Origin: Tannerella forsythia
Lineage (GTDB): Bacteria > Bacteroidota > Bacteroidia > Bacteroidales > Tannerellaceae
DNA length: 64,000 bases
Reading direction: 5' to 3'
Assembly (NCBI RefSeq): GCF_001006485.1
Contig: NZ_JUET01000070.1
Span: forward strand, 62,001-126,000
Position 1 is the first letter of the stretch; each line of letters starts with the position of its first letter. The notes beneath the pieces were generated by a model. It made no database searches. It was not told where the DNA came from and worked only from the letters and a program-made list of their open reading frames with translations. A program made the translations under genes and the position numbers. Of the stretch, positions 27,687 through 39,574 are shown piece after piece.

Positions 27687-28466
27687 TCAAAAGCTGATTG
27701 ATTGAATATGAGATTCTATCTTATCCAAATCAGGAAGAATATGATATTCACCGTATTGAGCCCTTAAGACAGTATCCCATTTAAGAGGCACCGGAAATAG
27801 TCGATCCTCAAAATGCTTCGTCGAGGAACAAATATACGATTCTTTTTCAAACTGTGTATTAAAAAATGATCCTAACGGATAACTTAACCAGTCTCTTCTC
27901 AGTAAAAGAGAAAACATATTGAATACGGGAAATAAAAACCGATAGAGTAACATATAAAATGACCCGGTCAATATCGGTTTTATTCTTCTTGTCGGATTCA
28001 ATCCGGCAAAACGAATCAATATATTCTGCAAATGATTGGCAATATAATGGAAAAACGGTACGGCCGGTTCCAAAAAGAATATATCTATATATATTCCCCT
28101 GTATCGATAATATATATCATTCTCATTCCATTCCCGAATCTGTGTATTCTTCATCCGAAGTTTGGCATATGGAGCAATATAATACGGGTCTGTTTGATGA
28201 CACTGGAGCACATAGTCAACAGAAGGCTCATTGCGTAGCACATTCAGTAAGCGTCGAAAATCTTTTTTCATCAAGATGATATCCAGATCATCGTCCCACG
28301 GAATAAAGCCCTGATGCCTCACGGCTCCCAATAAGGTCCCCCCCGATAGATAATAGGGAATATCATGCTTCCGACATAGTTTATCTACATATTTCAGCAT
28401 CTCCAACATTTTAAGCTGATGCTTCCTGAGTTGCGTTCCTTCGGCATTTATCTCTGAAATATCCAT
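27687..28466 (-). CDS. LicD-family phosphotransferase
   Basis: This 259-residue protein belongs to the LicD/nucleotidyltransferase superfamily, known for attaching phosphocholine or other phospho-groups to surface glycans. Seen: HDIPYYLSGGTLLGAVRHQG followed by PWDDDLDIILMKKDF, the metal-binding DDD region. The open frame runs 36 codons upstream into wzx, but the ATG at 28466, 10 bases after the wzx stop and preceded by a GAAAGAG ribosome site, is preferred. No licA, licB or licC was found in the window, so the donor may be another phospho-compound or choline from elsewhere. Confidence 0.88.
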   Translation of the reverse strand: MDISEINAEGTQLRKHQLKMLEMLKYVDKLCRKHDIPYYLSGGTLLGAVRHQGFIPWDDDLDIILMKKDFRRLLNVLRNEPSVDYVLQCHQTDPYYIAPYAKLRMKNTQIREWNENDIYYRYRGIYIDIFFLEPAVPFFHYIANHLQNILIRFAGLNPTRRIKPILTGSFYMLLYRFLFPVFNMFSLLLRRDWLSYPLGSFFNTQFEKESYICSSTKHFEDRLFPVPLKWDTVLRAQYGEYHILPDLDKIESHIQSISF

Positions 28467-28476
28467 GCTCTTTCTT

Positions 28477-29883
28477 TCATTGGGTATGGCCATATATCTT
28501 TCGATACAACGTATATAGGAAGTCCCGTTGATAGATCGCTCCGAAACAGAAAAAAAGAATGATCCCCAAGACATTGATCATCATTTCTCCCTGATAATAG
28601 ATATATCCCGAAACAATCAACGCAACGGCAAAGATAGCAAGAAATAGATAATTGAGCCGTATATGCACCATGCTTCGTATCCAGAAAAATCGCATAACCA
28701 CATTGAGCAAATAACTAAGGATCAATGACATAATTGCCCCGTGAATTCCCCATCGAGAGATAAACAAAGGCATACAAATCATATTTACAATGGCTGCCGT
28801 AACAGTTGAATACATAATCACATTCGTTTTTTTCAGCGCAGCATAGATTTGTCCCATAAAGCTACTTACTACCGCAATGCCGGCCGAAAGAATCGCCAAC
28901 GGGATAATCGAAAAAGCCTCGGCATACTGACTATCGATCATATAGGGAAACACGATATAAGAAAAATGAATCAGACACAACATTCCGATACATAAAAAAG
29001 AAATCAGCAGGTTGATCGCTCTGCTGTAGAAAAGGCCCAGAGAGGTACGGTCTTCATTTCCTCTTTCGAAAGAAACTTCCTGCCAAGCCATATTAAAACA
29101 CATGGCAACCAGGTTAATGACAAGTGCAAATTTGACCGCAATTGAATAAACACCATTCTGCTCCAACCCTAACAACCTTGAAATCATTACATTTCCATAT
29201 CCGGTAAGAAGCCAGAAAGCCAAAGAATTCAGGCATAACGGCAACGAAAATTTATACAAACTGAAGAACAATTTCCGGTCATAAAGAGAAAATGAAAGTT
29301 TCCGGAGTACCGGCACATGACACTCTATCACAATAATCTGAGAAAGCAGCCCCAACATCGCAGCAATATACAAAATCTCTATGTTCGCATGAAAATATTT
29401 CAACCCTATAAAATTAATGATTGCCGTAATCAGCGTAGCTACAATACCTGATCCGGCAAATAAGAGATTCTTCTTAAAAGCACGCGCCATATACCCATAT
29501 AAATTATTAAATACCAAACATATACCATATCCGTAGATATATATAAAATATGGAATGTCATTGAAGAACCATATCCCCCAAGAAATTATGGTATATAGAA
29601 CCAGCGATACCATAAAAATCAGAAAACCGTTAAATATAGGTCTATAGGCTGTTTCCGTTTCCTTCTGATCGTAGATAAAGCGCATAATACCCACGTAGAT
29701 ATCGAGAAATAAAAATGAAATAACCAAATTGAGATACGTATTTGCTACATCATAATATCCGTATTCGTTAGTATTAAGGTATTCGGTAAAAACCGGTAAC
29801 ATAAGGAAACCGATCAGCTTTGTCAACACATTGCCTAAAAAATAAAGACTTGATGATTTGAAAAAGTCTCTTAACAAACTCAT
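28477..29883 (-). CDS. wzx: Wzx-type flippase (polysaccharide transport protein)
   Basis: This 468-residue membrane protein has about 12-14 predicted helices. It starts MSLLRDFFKSSSLYFLGNVL and fits the MOP superfamily (polysaccharide biosynthesis protein) that flips lipid-linked repeat units across the inner membrane. The frame opens 16 codons earlier, but ATG 29881-29883 overlaps the stop of the upstream gene as ATGA, and the protein similarity starts there. It completes a Wzx/Wzy-dependent pathway with the two polymerases on the other strand. Confidence 0.9.
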   Translation of the reverse strand: MSLLRDFFKSSSLYFLGNVLTKLIGFLMLPVFTEYLNTNEYGYYDVANTYLNLVISFLFLDIYVGIMRFIYDQKETETAYRPIFNGFLIFMVSLVLYTIISWGIWFFNDIPYFIYIYGYGICLVFNNLYGYMARAFKKNLLFAGSGIVATLITAIINFIGLKYFHANIEILYIAAMLGLLSQIIVIECHVPVLRKLSFSLYDRKLFFSLYKFSLPLCLNSLAFWLLTGYGNVMISRLLGLEQNGVYSIAVKFALVINLVAMCFNMAWQEVSFERGNEDRTSLGLFYSRAINLLISFLCIGMLCLIHFSYIVFPYMIDSQYAEAFSIIPLAILSAGIAVVSSFMGQIYAALKKTNVIMYSTVTAAIVNMICMPLFISRWGIHGAIMSLILSYLLNVVMRFFWIRSMVHIRLNYLFLAIFAVALIVSGYIYYQGEMMINVLGIILFFCFGAIYQRDFLYTLYRKIYGHTQ

Positions 29884-30707
29884 TCCGATGTTTTGTAATA
29901 TAACATATTTCTCATTCGGATCCCCATCCATAATTCGGGATCATCCGTAATAATGCCATCCACAATAGAATATAAACCGGCCGGAATAATTTTCTGTGAG
30001 TTCAATGTATAGGTGATCACCTTCTTTCTCTTTTGATGTATCTTACGAACTATTTCTGCATCAAACGAATTATAGTCGATCAAGATGGTCGAAATAAATT
30101 TATTCTCCAGCAAATCGTCCAACTGCTCTCTCCTGTTCAACAAGTATTGGCAAGTAATAGTCGAGTCAATTTCATGAATAGCCTTAAGACAATTATAGCC
30201 GAATGAGATAACCACCACATGTTTATACAAATCCTTTTCTCGGATCAACTCTGCCAATTTGAATGGCAACTTTGTATTTTCATAATCTTTGACTTCCAAT
30301 ATCAACGGAACCCTTTTATTTACATGGTCGACCACTGCTGCTAAAGTCGGAATTCTCTCCGTTGATAAAGAACGGTCTGAGTTTCGTAATGAATGTTGTT
30401 GGAGCTCATCCAATGTCAAATCTTTGATCTTTCCCGAACCATCAGTCAAACGGTCGATTGATTCATCATGAAAAACGACTAATGCTCCATCTTTCGACAT
30501 TTGAATATCTATTTCTATCGCATCCACCCCGGCCCTCATCGAACCTTCAATGGCTTTCAGACTGTTCGGCGGCCCATACGGACCTCCGGCATGAGAAATC
30601 ACGGCAATATGCGCCATCGATTGCTCCATATCGACATACGTCGTATGACAACTATTCAGAAGAAAGGCAGCAAATAAAAGCCCTACGAGCCCACCTCTTT
30701 GCTTCAT
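29880..30707 (-). CDS. Glycerophosphodiester phosphodiesterase-family lipoprotein
   Basis: This 275-residue protein has a lipoprotein signal (lipobox LNSC at about 17-20) and a GDPD TIM-barrel domain. The catalytic region keeps DAIEIDIQMSKDGALVVFHD, with the metal-binding Glu/Asp and second His. The usual HRG and PENT motifs read HAGG and PPNS, so the substrate-binding Arg and one Glu are changed. GDPDs split glycerophosphodiesters, such as glycerophosphocholine, into glycerol-3-phosphate and alcohol. Its place between wzz and wzx, upstream of licD, suggests a role in supplying or trimming phospho-substituents. It ends 4 bases into wzx. Confidence 0.85.
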   Translation of the reverse strand: MKQRGGLVGLLFAAFLLNSCHTTYVDMEQSMAHIAVISHAGGPYGPPNSLKAIEGSMRAGVDAIEIDIQMSKDGALVVFHDESIDRLTDGSGKIKDLTLDELQQHSLRNSDRSLSTERIPTLAAVVDHVNKRVPLILEVKDYENTKLPFKLAELIREKDLYKHVVVISFGYNCLKAIHEIDSTITCQYLLNRREQLDDLLENKFISTILIDYNSFDAEIVRKIHQKRKKVITYTLNSQKIIPAGLYSIVDGIITDDPELWMGIRMRNMLYYKTSE

Positions 30708-30718
30708 TGCTCACACCA

Positions 30719-32332
30719 TCATTGATCCGTCTTGTCTCCACGCCGATATTCTTCCTTTATGGAAGCATATATGTCGCGGCACTCTATCCATGTTACGGGG
30801 ATGATCAAGGTCAAGACCAGTATCGCAATCGCAGCGTACAACTTACGGGGTCCTACTGACTTCTGCAGCATATACGCCTTATCCACTACACGGGCACGCT
30901 CTGTTTGTTGTCCGATAGCCAATTCTATCTCCTCGCGCTTTTGCAAAAGGATCAGATATACCCCCTGAAGGATTTCCTGTTGACGCTTAAAATCCACATA
31001 TTCACGCTCCAGAGCCGGTACACTGCGCATTTTATCAAGCAATTGCTTCTCTTTTCCCTTCAAGTCCTGCAAGACGATCTGATAGCCTTTTTTCGAGTTG
31101 TCAATCATTTGATACACCCCTTCACGCAGTTTATCTACCTGATCGCTCACGCTCCGAAAGGCGGGGTTCTTTTCATTCGAATTCTTCAAGAGACGATTAC
31201 GCTCCACGATGGCTTCATTATAAACGGAAATCGCTCCTCCTTTTTCACCATCGGCAGACAGCAGTGAAGGAATCACATTATACTTATTATTCGGATTTTT
31301 AATATAATCGTCCATCATCTTTATCACTTGCGACTCAGCCTCGACTTCGATGATCTTTACCTGTAATTCCTTCATCTGCTCGGCATAAAACATCACATCA
31401 GACTCCAAAAGCGTCATTCTGTTTTTCGTCTTATACCCTTCGATATTGGCTTCGACCTGTTGCAGTTCGGCCATGATATGGTGAATCCGACCATCGATAA
31501 ACGTCAGAAGTTTCATGTTTTCCGTTCGCCTGAATGATCCGGCATCCTTATTGTATTCACGAATCAGGGTCGTCAACATGTCTTTTCCACGTTCTTTTTC
31601 ATGATCCCGACAAGTAACCTCAATAATGTTTGAAGTCTTCGAATAATCTTCCACAAGGAATCCGTCGATCATTTCTTCGGCAAGCCAGCTGGGTGGCATA
31701 CAACGTATTTTCAAACCGAAGGACTCATTTTTTTCTTTCGCATTCTTATTGTAATCGAGCACAAAATGGCTTCTCCCGATCGTTATCTCGGCCGGTAGCG
31801 ATGTGAATGTAAACTTCCGGCTATCCGCGCTGTTCGCAACTTTCACCTTAATCTTCCCGGGGTTGACCGACACCGAGAAACGGTATTCATCGTCCAAAGC
31901 GGCCAACGTTGCAGAGTCTGGAGTAAGGACGAGCGGTGCATCTTGATACATCTTATAGAAAGAGTACGGCTTCGTATATTCCGCATATAGCCCCATGTCG
32001 AGAATCATCTTACAGAAAAGCTGATTAGACGAAAGAATCGACATCTCATCATCAATACTGATACTCCCGGCTGATCCTCCGCCGATGCCGAACGACTTCA
32101 TCAATCCGGCCGCTTCACCCATCGCCAGACTCGCTCCGCCCAACGATTGTTCTTCCTGTATTTGAATGCGTGTTTTAAATTCATAGGTACGAGGATAAAA
32201 AACCAAATACAATATCGCCGGAATAAAAGAAAGAATAAAGACAATCAGGAATAATTTCCAATGACGCAGATAACGTACAATAATTCCTTTCAATCCGATT
32301 ACTTCATCGTTATTTTCCATAAGTTCATTCAT
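30719..32332 (-). CDS. wzz: Polysaccharide chain-length determinant (Wzz/PCP family, no kinase domain)
   Basis: This 537-residue protein has an N-terminal helix (about 28-48), a long coiled-coil periplasmic part (about 250-470) and a C-terminal helix (about 500-520) before a short cytoplasmic tail. This is the arrangement of PCP/Wzz proteins that set chain length. It ends at SIKEEYRRGDKTDQ without a Walker A motif, so the fused tyrosine kinase of Wzc-type proteins is missing, and no separate kinase is in the window. It overlaps wza by 4 bases, so polymerisation control and export are translated together. Confidence 0.9.
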   Translation of the reverse strand: MNELMENNDEVIGLKGIIVRYLRHWKLFLIVFILSFIPAILYLVFYPRTYEFKTRIQIQEEQSLGGASLAMGEAAGLMKSFGIGGGSAGSISIDDEMSILSSNQLFCKMILDMGLYAEYTKPYSFYKMYQDAPLVLTPDSATLAALDDEYRFSVSVNPGKIKVKVANSADSRKFTFTSLPAEITIGRSHFVLDYNKNAKEKNESFGLKIRCMPPSWLAEEMIDGFLVEDYSKTSNIIEVTCRDHEKERGKDMLTTLIREYNKDAGSFRRTENMKLLTFIDGRIHHIMAELQQVEANIEGYKTKNRMTLLESDVMFYAEQMKELQVKIIEVEAESQVIKMMDDYIKNPNNKYNVIPSLLSADGEKGGAISVYNEAIVERNRLLKNSNEKNPAFRSVSDQVDKLREGVYQMIDNSKKGYQIVLQDLKGKEKQLLDKMRSVPALEREYVDFKRQQEILQGVYLILLQKREEIELAIGQQTERARVVDKAYMLQKSVGPRKLYAAIAILVLTLIIPVTWIECRDIYASIKEEYRRGDKTDQ

Positions 32333-33138
32333 TTTCTTCTAAGAGCAACTACAATGGTGGTAATAACCGATACTGCGGTAAGTATGGTAGAAAACATCGT
32401 CAACGTATATTGTTGTGCCGAGCTGAAATTGGCATTCCGCTTCTTTGCTTTATTCGGCTCTACGTAAACAACATCGTTTTGTTGCAGATAAAAATAAGGC
32501 GAAGCAAAAATATTCGGGTCGGCAATATTCAAACGTATAATCTCTTTTTTACCGTCATTATCCCGAATCAGGAGAATGTTCTCACGTCGGGCATTAATCG
32601 TTAAATCGCCGGCCATGGCAATCAGGTCCAGTATCGAGACCCGGTTATTCTTGATCGTATAAACATTCGTTCGATTGACTTCTCCCATGATCGCTACCTT
32701 GAAATTTACAATCTGCACATTGACTAACGCTTCCGGCAGTCCTTCCTTAATCATCTCCTGCAACTTCTCGTTTGCTTCGTGAAGTGTCAAACCGGCCAAA
32801 TGGACACGCCCCAACTCCGGAAAGATGATATACCCCTCCTTATCGACCAGATAGGTATATACGTTTTGTACGGTGGCAGCATTAACCTGCTGTTCTCCCT
32901 GCATGTAATAGCTATATGCGGGCGGATTATAAGGAGCTGCGACCGAAGGATCTTTGGATGACACATTAATCGTCAGCAGATCATCCGCACAGATTTTCGG
33001 ATTATACGTCTGCGTCATCAGCTCCCGCTGCTTCGCCGTCAATTCATCTATTCCCTGAAAGTATGCGACATTCCGAGGTGTACTGCACGCCCCCAGCATC
33101 ACTACCAGGATCAACATCAATAAAACTTTATAATTCAT
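32329..33138 (-). CDS. wza: Polysaccharide export outer-membrane lipoprotein (Wza-like)
   Basis: This 269-residue protein has a lipoprotein signal ending LGACSTPRN, a polysaccharide biosynthesis/export domain (about 45-125, including DDLLTINVSSKDP) and a SLBB-type domain (about 130-200, AIMGEVNRTNVYTI). A C-terminal hydrophobic helix is also present. It forms the outer-membrane channel for capsule export. The open frame starts 8 codons earlier at 33162, but that region overlaps the -7 box at 33162-33169, so ATG 33138 is chosen. It is the first gene of the minus-strand polysaccharide unit. Confidence 0.93.
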   Translation of the reverse strand: MNYKVLLMLILVVMLGACSTPRNVAYFQGIDELTAKQRELMTQTYNPKICADDLLTINVSSKDPSVAAPYNPPAYSYYMQGEQQVNAATVQNVYTYLVDKEGYIIFPELGRVHLAGLTLHEANEKLQEMIKEGLPEALVNVQIVNFKVAIMGEVNRTNVYTIKNNRVSILDLIAMAGDLTINARRENILLIRDNDGKKEIIRLNIADPNIFASPYFYLQQNDVVYVEPNKAKKRNANFSSAQQYTLTMFSTILTAVSVITTIVVALRRK

Positions 33139-33161
33139 AGCTATTCTTCTTAACAAGGGCA

Positions 33162-33169
33162 CAAAGATA
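33162..33169 (-). promoter_or_regulatory. -7 box of the minus-strand polysaccharide unit
   Basis: On the minus strand TATCTTTG fits TAnnTTTG. The predicted start site near 33157 gives a leader of about 19 bases and rules out the longer wza start. Confidence 0.55.
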
Positions 33170-33328
33170 CAACATAAAGTTTATTCAACAGATGTTTCAG
33201 GTTTTATTCATCCGATTTCTTTTCATATTTAGAGCCCCTATAGAATCATAAAAGATTGGTTTATGCCTACGCTTAAGATTAGAAAAAGAAACCACATTGA
33301 AATATCAAAAGAAATATAATGAGAAGGA

Positions 33329-33361
33329 GATGTGCCATACCTCAAACATCCATGGCACATC
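33329..33361 (-). terminator. Hairpin terminator of the V-ATPase operon
   Basis: GATGTGCCAT (33329-33338) and ATGGCACATC (33352-33361) form a perfect 10-bp stem with a 13-base loop. It lies 86 bases after the last V-ATPase stop, with a T-rich tract downstream on the minus strand. The remaining gap to wza holds nothing else recognised. Confidence 0.65.
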
Positions 33362-33446
33362 CCATTCCTATTGTTAAAGGGGCACTATCAGTAAAAAAAC
33401 AAAAAGACATGCTCTTTCGTTTTTTCACTCTACTTGTTACCCCATA

Positions 33447-35829
<2,383 letters not shown>

Positions 35830-35833
<4 letters not shown>

Positions 35834-36450
35834 GCTTCTACCTCCTTTTCTTTCTGCGCATTCCGCTTTTCCTGATTGTTACGCATGATTTTCTGCGATG
35901 ATTTAGAGAGACTTTCCTCGTCTTCCATAAACCGTTTGACCTTCCGGATGGCATCTTTATAGCCGGGGATCTGTACCTTTTCGAACAAGTTGAGTTTCTG
36001 CGTCGTCTTACGTCGGGCACGTTCGAGCATATTCAGTTTGAGGTAAGTAAACTCCACCTCGATACCGGTTGTAGCCAGTGTCTTTAATAATTCGATCCCG
36101 TCGGCAAACCACGATGGCATGTTAAACAGGCTGTATTGTGCCGTCTCGAACTCGATCCCGTCCAGCACCGGCACCAATACACCGGCGATTTTCTTGGAAG
36201 AGAGTCCGACGTTCTTCACCGAAATCAGCTCCGGTCTGAACTCGTTCCAAAGCGCCATCATGAAATCGTACGTACGGATTTCCTTTTCCAGCCGGTCTTC
36301 CTGCACCGCGATTTCATCCTTCGTCCGCTTCACCTCCATACGCAAGGCGCTCTCCTTACTTTTTATGGTAGGGAGCGCACGTTCACGCACTTTCAACTGT
36401 TTATTGAGCGTGTGAAGCGAAGTCTTGTTGTATTGAAATTTAATCGCCAT
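35830..36450 (-). CDS. ntpD: V-type ATPase central stalk subunit D
   Basis: This 206-residue, mostly helical protein begins with IKFQYNKTSLHTLNKQLKVRERALP and ends in a basic coiled coil, as subunit D does. It forms the rotating central shaft with the catalytic head. It follows subunit B after 31 bases and overlaps subunit I by 4 bases. No subunit F partner was found in the operon. Confidence 0.92.
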
Positions 36451-36481
36451 ATCGTTTTTCGTTCATCTCCTGCACAAGGCC

Positions 36482-37807
36482 TCAACGGGCATCGCGCCAA
36501 TACTTATCTACCAGCTCCTGCTTGATGTTGACTTCCGTCTGTTTGAAGTGTTTCGCAAACAGCGTCCATGCCACATCCAACATTTCCGTCGTGTCGAGAT
36601 TCACGTCGATCGCCAGCAATCTCTCCGAATAATCTTTGGCGAAAGCCAGCGCACGTTCGTCGTAATCGGTCAGATCGAACCCGTTCTCCATTTTCGTCTT
36701 GGCATCAGCCGCATCGGCATAGAGACGTACGGCGGCATTCATCACCTGCGGATGATCCTCGCGTGTCTTTTTACCGGTAACGAGCTGTTTCAGACGCGAC
36801 AGTGAACGGAACGGATCGACGATAACCTTACCCACATCGCTGTCACGACGCAAGTAAAGCTGTCCTTCGGTGATGTATCCCGTATTGTCCGGCACAGCGT
36901 GAGTGATATCGCCTCCGGAAAGGGTTGTTACGGCAATGATCGTAATAGATCCGCCTTCGGGGAACTGCACCGCCTTTTCGTAAATTTTCGCCAGATCGGA
37001 GTAGAGCGATCCCGGCATGGAATCTTTCGACGGAATCTGGTCCATACGGTTCGAGACGATGGAAAGCGCATCGGCATAGTTCGTCATGTCGGTGAGCAGC
37101 ACCAAGACTTTCTCGTTTTTTTCGACTGCGAAATATTCGGCCGCCGTCAGTGCCATATCGGGTACCAGAATACGTTCTACCGAAGGGTCTTCCGTCGTGT
37201 TGATAAAGCTGACGATGCGGTCGAGCGCTCCGGCATTGCTAAACGTATTTTTAAAGAACAAATAGTCGTCGTTTGTCATTCCCATGCCTCCCAATACGAT
37301 TTTATCGGACTGAGCACGCAAGGCAACCATCGCCATCACCTGATTGAAGGGCTGGTCAGGATCGGCAAAGAACGGAATCTTCTGTCCGGTCACGAGCGTA
37401 TTGTTCAGGTCAATACCGGCAATCCCCGTAGCGATCAGTTCCGACGGCTGTTTACGTCGTACAGGGTTCACCGAAGGGCCACCGATTTCAACCTCACGAC
37501 CTTCGGGAACGGGACCACCGTCTACCGGATCTCCGTATGCGTTAAAAAAGCGTCCGGCCAACTGATCACCCACCTTCAGCGAAGGAGCTTTGCCCATAAA
37601 TACGACCTCCGCATTGGTACGGATCCCCTCGGTACCGGAAAACACCTGCAGGGTCACTTCATCGTTGACCATCTTTACGACTTGCGCCAATTTCCCGTCG
37701 ACCGTAGCCAGTTCGTCATATCCTACGCCTGTGGCTTTCAGAGAGCAGGTAGCCTTGGTTATCTGTGTGATTTTCGTAAATATCTTTTGAAATGCTTTTG
37801 TTGCCAT
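36482..37807 (-). CDS. ntpB: V-type ATPase non-catalytic subunit B
   Basis: This 441-residue protein is a P-loop-fold subunit without a functional Walker A. It has VNPVRRKQPSELIATGIAGID, the SLYSDLAKIYEKAV segment and the SLSRLKQLVTGKKTREDHP region conserved in B subunits. It alternates with three A subunits in the head ring and contributes to the interface ATP sites. It lies 6 bases after subunit A. A 442-codon frame on the opposite strand is a shadow, with no recognisable domain. Confidence 0.96.
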   Translation of the reverse strand: MATKAFQKIFTKITQITKATCSLKATGVGYDELATVDGKLAQVVKMVNDEVTLQVFSGTEGIRTNAEVVFMGKAPSLKVGDQLAGRFFNAYGDPVDGGPVPEGREVEIGGPSVNPVRRKQPSELIATGIAGIDLNNTLVTGQKIPFFADPDQPFNQVMAMVALRAQSDKIVLGGMGMTNDDYLFFKNTFSNAGALDRIVSFINTTEDPSVERILVPDMALTAAEYFAVEKNEKVLVLLTDMTNYADALSIVSNRMDQIPSKDSMPGSLYSDLAKIYEKAVQFPEGGSITIIAVTTLSGGDITHAVPDNTGYITEGQLYLRRDSDVGKVIVDPFRSLSRLKQLVTGKKTREDHPQVMNAAVRLYADAADAKTKMENGFDLTDYDERALAFAKDYSERLLAIDVNLDTTEMLDVAWTLFAKHFKQTEVNIKQELVDKYWRDAR

Positions 37808-37813
37808 AATGGA

Positions 37814-39571
37814 TTATTTTTTATTTTTTTCATCGACCAATGCTTCTATCTGCCTGTCATATTCGAAGAACTTATCGCTCTTGTACTCCGCATAGTTCAT
37901 CTGCTTAAAGAGGTTAATCATCCGTTTGAAATATTCGGAGACTTGCAGGAAGTCTTCAAAAGCAAAGTCGGTGCGACAGATATTGATGACTCTTTTCAAC
38001 ATGTATTCCTGCCGTTCGAGCGGACAGACGGAGTCTATCGCATCGAAAGCATCCTGTTGCAGGATGACGAAGTCGATCAGCTCCGATTTCCAGAAAGTCA
38101 CGTGATAATCGACCGGAACCCCATCGTCACCGAGAATATCGATTTGTTCCGAGATTTCTTTTCCGCGCAACATACGCGTTTTTACTTCATTGACCATGCC
38201 GATCCAGTCGTCCGAAATATGCTTTGAGATATATTCGCCGAACTCCGGATATTCGAGATATTTCGAGTAGCTGTCGATCGGATTGACGGCCGGATAACGT
38301 TTACGGTCGGCACGCGCCTGCTCAAGGGCGTAAAAGCACCGGGCTACTTTCTTCGTATTTTCCGTTACCGGCTCTTTCAGGTTTCCTCCGGCAGGCGATA
38401 CGGTTCCGATAAAGGTTACGGAGCCGGTTTGGTGATTATTCAGCACCACCATCCCGGCACGAGCGTAGAAGTTGGCTACGATGGCAGACAAGTCCATCGG
38501 AAAAGCATCGGGTCCGGGAAGTTCTTCCAACCGGTTCGACATCTCACGTAACGCCTGCGCCCATCGCGACGTAGAGTCAGCCATAAGCAGCACTTTCAGT
38601 CCCATGCAACGGTAATATTCGGCGATCGTCATAGCCGTGTAAACGGATGCTTCACGTGCGGCGACAGGCATGTTCGACGTATTCGCGATAATAATCGTAC
38701 GCTCCATTAACTTGCGTCCCGTATGCGGATCGATCAGCTCCGGAAATTCGACGAAGATTTCCACCACCTCGTTGGCACGTTCGCCACAGGCTGCAATAAT
38801 CACGATATCGGCTTCGGCCTGCTTCGATATGGCGTGCTGCAACACGGTTTTTCCCGTACCGAACGGGCCGGGAATAAAGCCCGTCCCCCCTTCTACGATC
38901 GGATTCACCGTATCGATGATACGCACGCCTGTCTCAAGCAGCTTATAGGGGCGCGGCTTTTCTTTATAGCAAACGATCGGCTTCTTTACCGGCCATTTCT
39001 GTATCATCGTAACGTCATGATCTTGCCCCACCTCATCGGTCACGACAGCGATCGTATGCGTTACCCGATATTGTCCTTCGGGAACCACCGATTTTACTTT
39101 ATATTTTCCTTCGAAAGTGAAGGGCACCATGATACGGTGCGGCTGCGAGTTTTCATCCACTTCGCCGAGCCACGAGCCGGCCTCTACCGTATCACCCGTA
39201 TGTGCCAACGGTTTAAAATCCCAAAGCCGCTCGTCATTCAGCGGATACGTGTACTCGCCCCGTTTGAGAAATACCCCGGTCATCTTGTCGAGGTCGTTCT
39301 GTAATCCGTCATAATTGCGGGAGAGCATACCCGGCCCCAGCGTTACCTCGAGCATATGCCCCATAAACTCGGCCTCATCGCCGACCTTCATACCGCGCGT
39401 ACTTTCAAACACTTGCACATATGCATTTCTTCCGATGACCTTAATAACCTCGGACATCAACTTCACACCTCCGACGGTGATATAACAGATTTCATTCTGG
39501 GAAACAACCCCTTCAACCTCCACAGTCACTAAGTTCGAAACGATTCCCCTTACACTACCTTTCGTCGTCAT
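37814..39571 (-). CDS. ntpA: V-type ATPase catalytic subunit A
   Basis: This 585-residue catalytic subunit has the A-type insertion (the non-homologous region near 110-190), Walker A GPFGTGKTVLQ at about 232-242, and the ACGERANEVVE and MADSTSRWAQALREMSNR motifs of the nucleotide site. It hydrolyses or makes ATP in the head ring. It follows the DUF2764 gene after 3 bases. The length is typical for V/A-ATPase subunit A. Confidence 0.97.
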   Translation of the reverse strand: MTTKGSVRGIVSNLVTVEVEGVVSQNEICYITVGGVKLMSEVIKVIGRNAYVQVFESTRGMKVGDEAEFMGHMLEVTLGPGMLSRNYDGLQNDLDKMTGVFLKRGEYTYPLNDERLWDFKPLAHTGDTVEAGSWLGEVDENSQPHRIMVPFTFEGKYKVKSVVPEGQYRVTHTIAVVTDEVGQDHDVTMIQKWPVKKPIVCYKEKPRPYKLLETGVRIIDTVNPIVEGGTGFIPGPFGTGKTVLQHAISKQAEADIVIIAACGERANEVVEIFVEFPELIDPHTGRKLMERTIIIANTSNMPVAAREASVYTAMTIAEYYRCMGLKVLLMADSTSRWAQALREMSNRLEELPGPDAFPMDLSAIVANFYARAGMVVLNNHQTGSVTFIGTVSPAGGNLKEPVTENTKKVARCFYALEQARADRKRYPAVNPIDSYSKYLEYPEFGEYISKHISDDWIGMVNEVKTRMLRGKEISEQIDILGDDGVPVDYHVTFWKSELIDFVILQQDAFDAIDSVCPLERQEYMLKRVINICRTDFAFEDFLQVSEYFKRMINLFKQMNYAEYKSDKFFEYDRQIEALVDEKNKK

Positions 39572-39574
39572 ATC

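Noticed and set aside
36899-38227. 442-codon plus-strand frame
   Set aside because: Antisense to V-ATPase subunits B and A, whose conserved motifs prove the minus strand codes.
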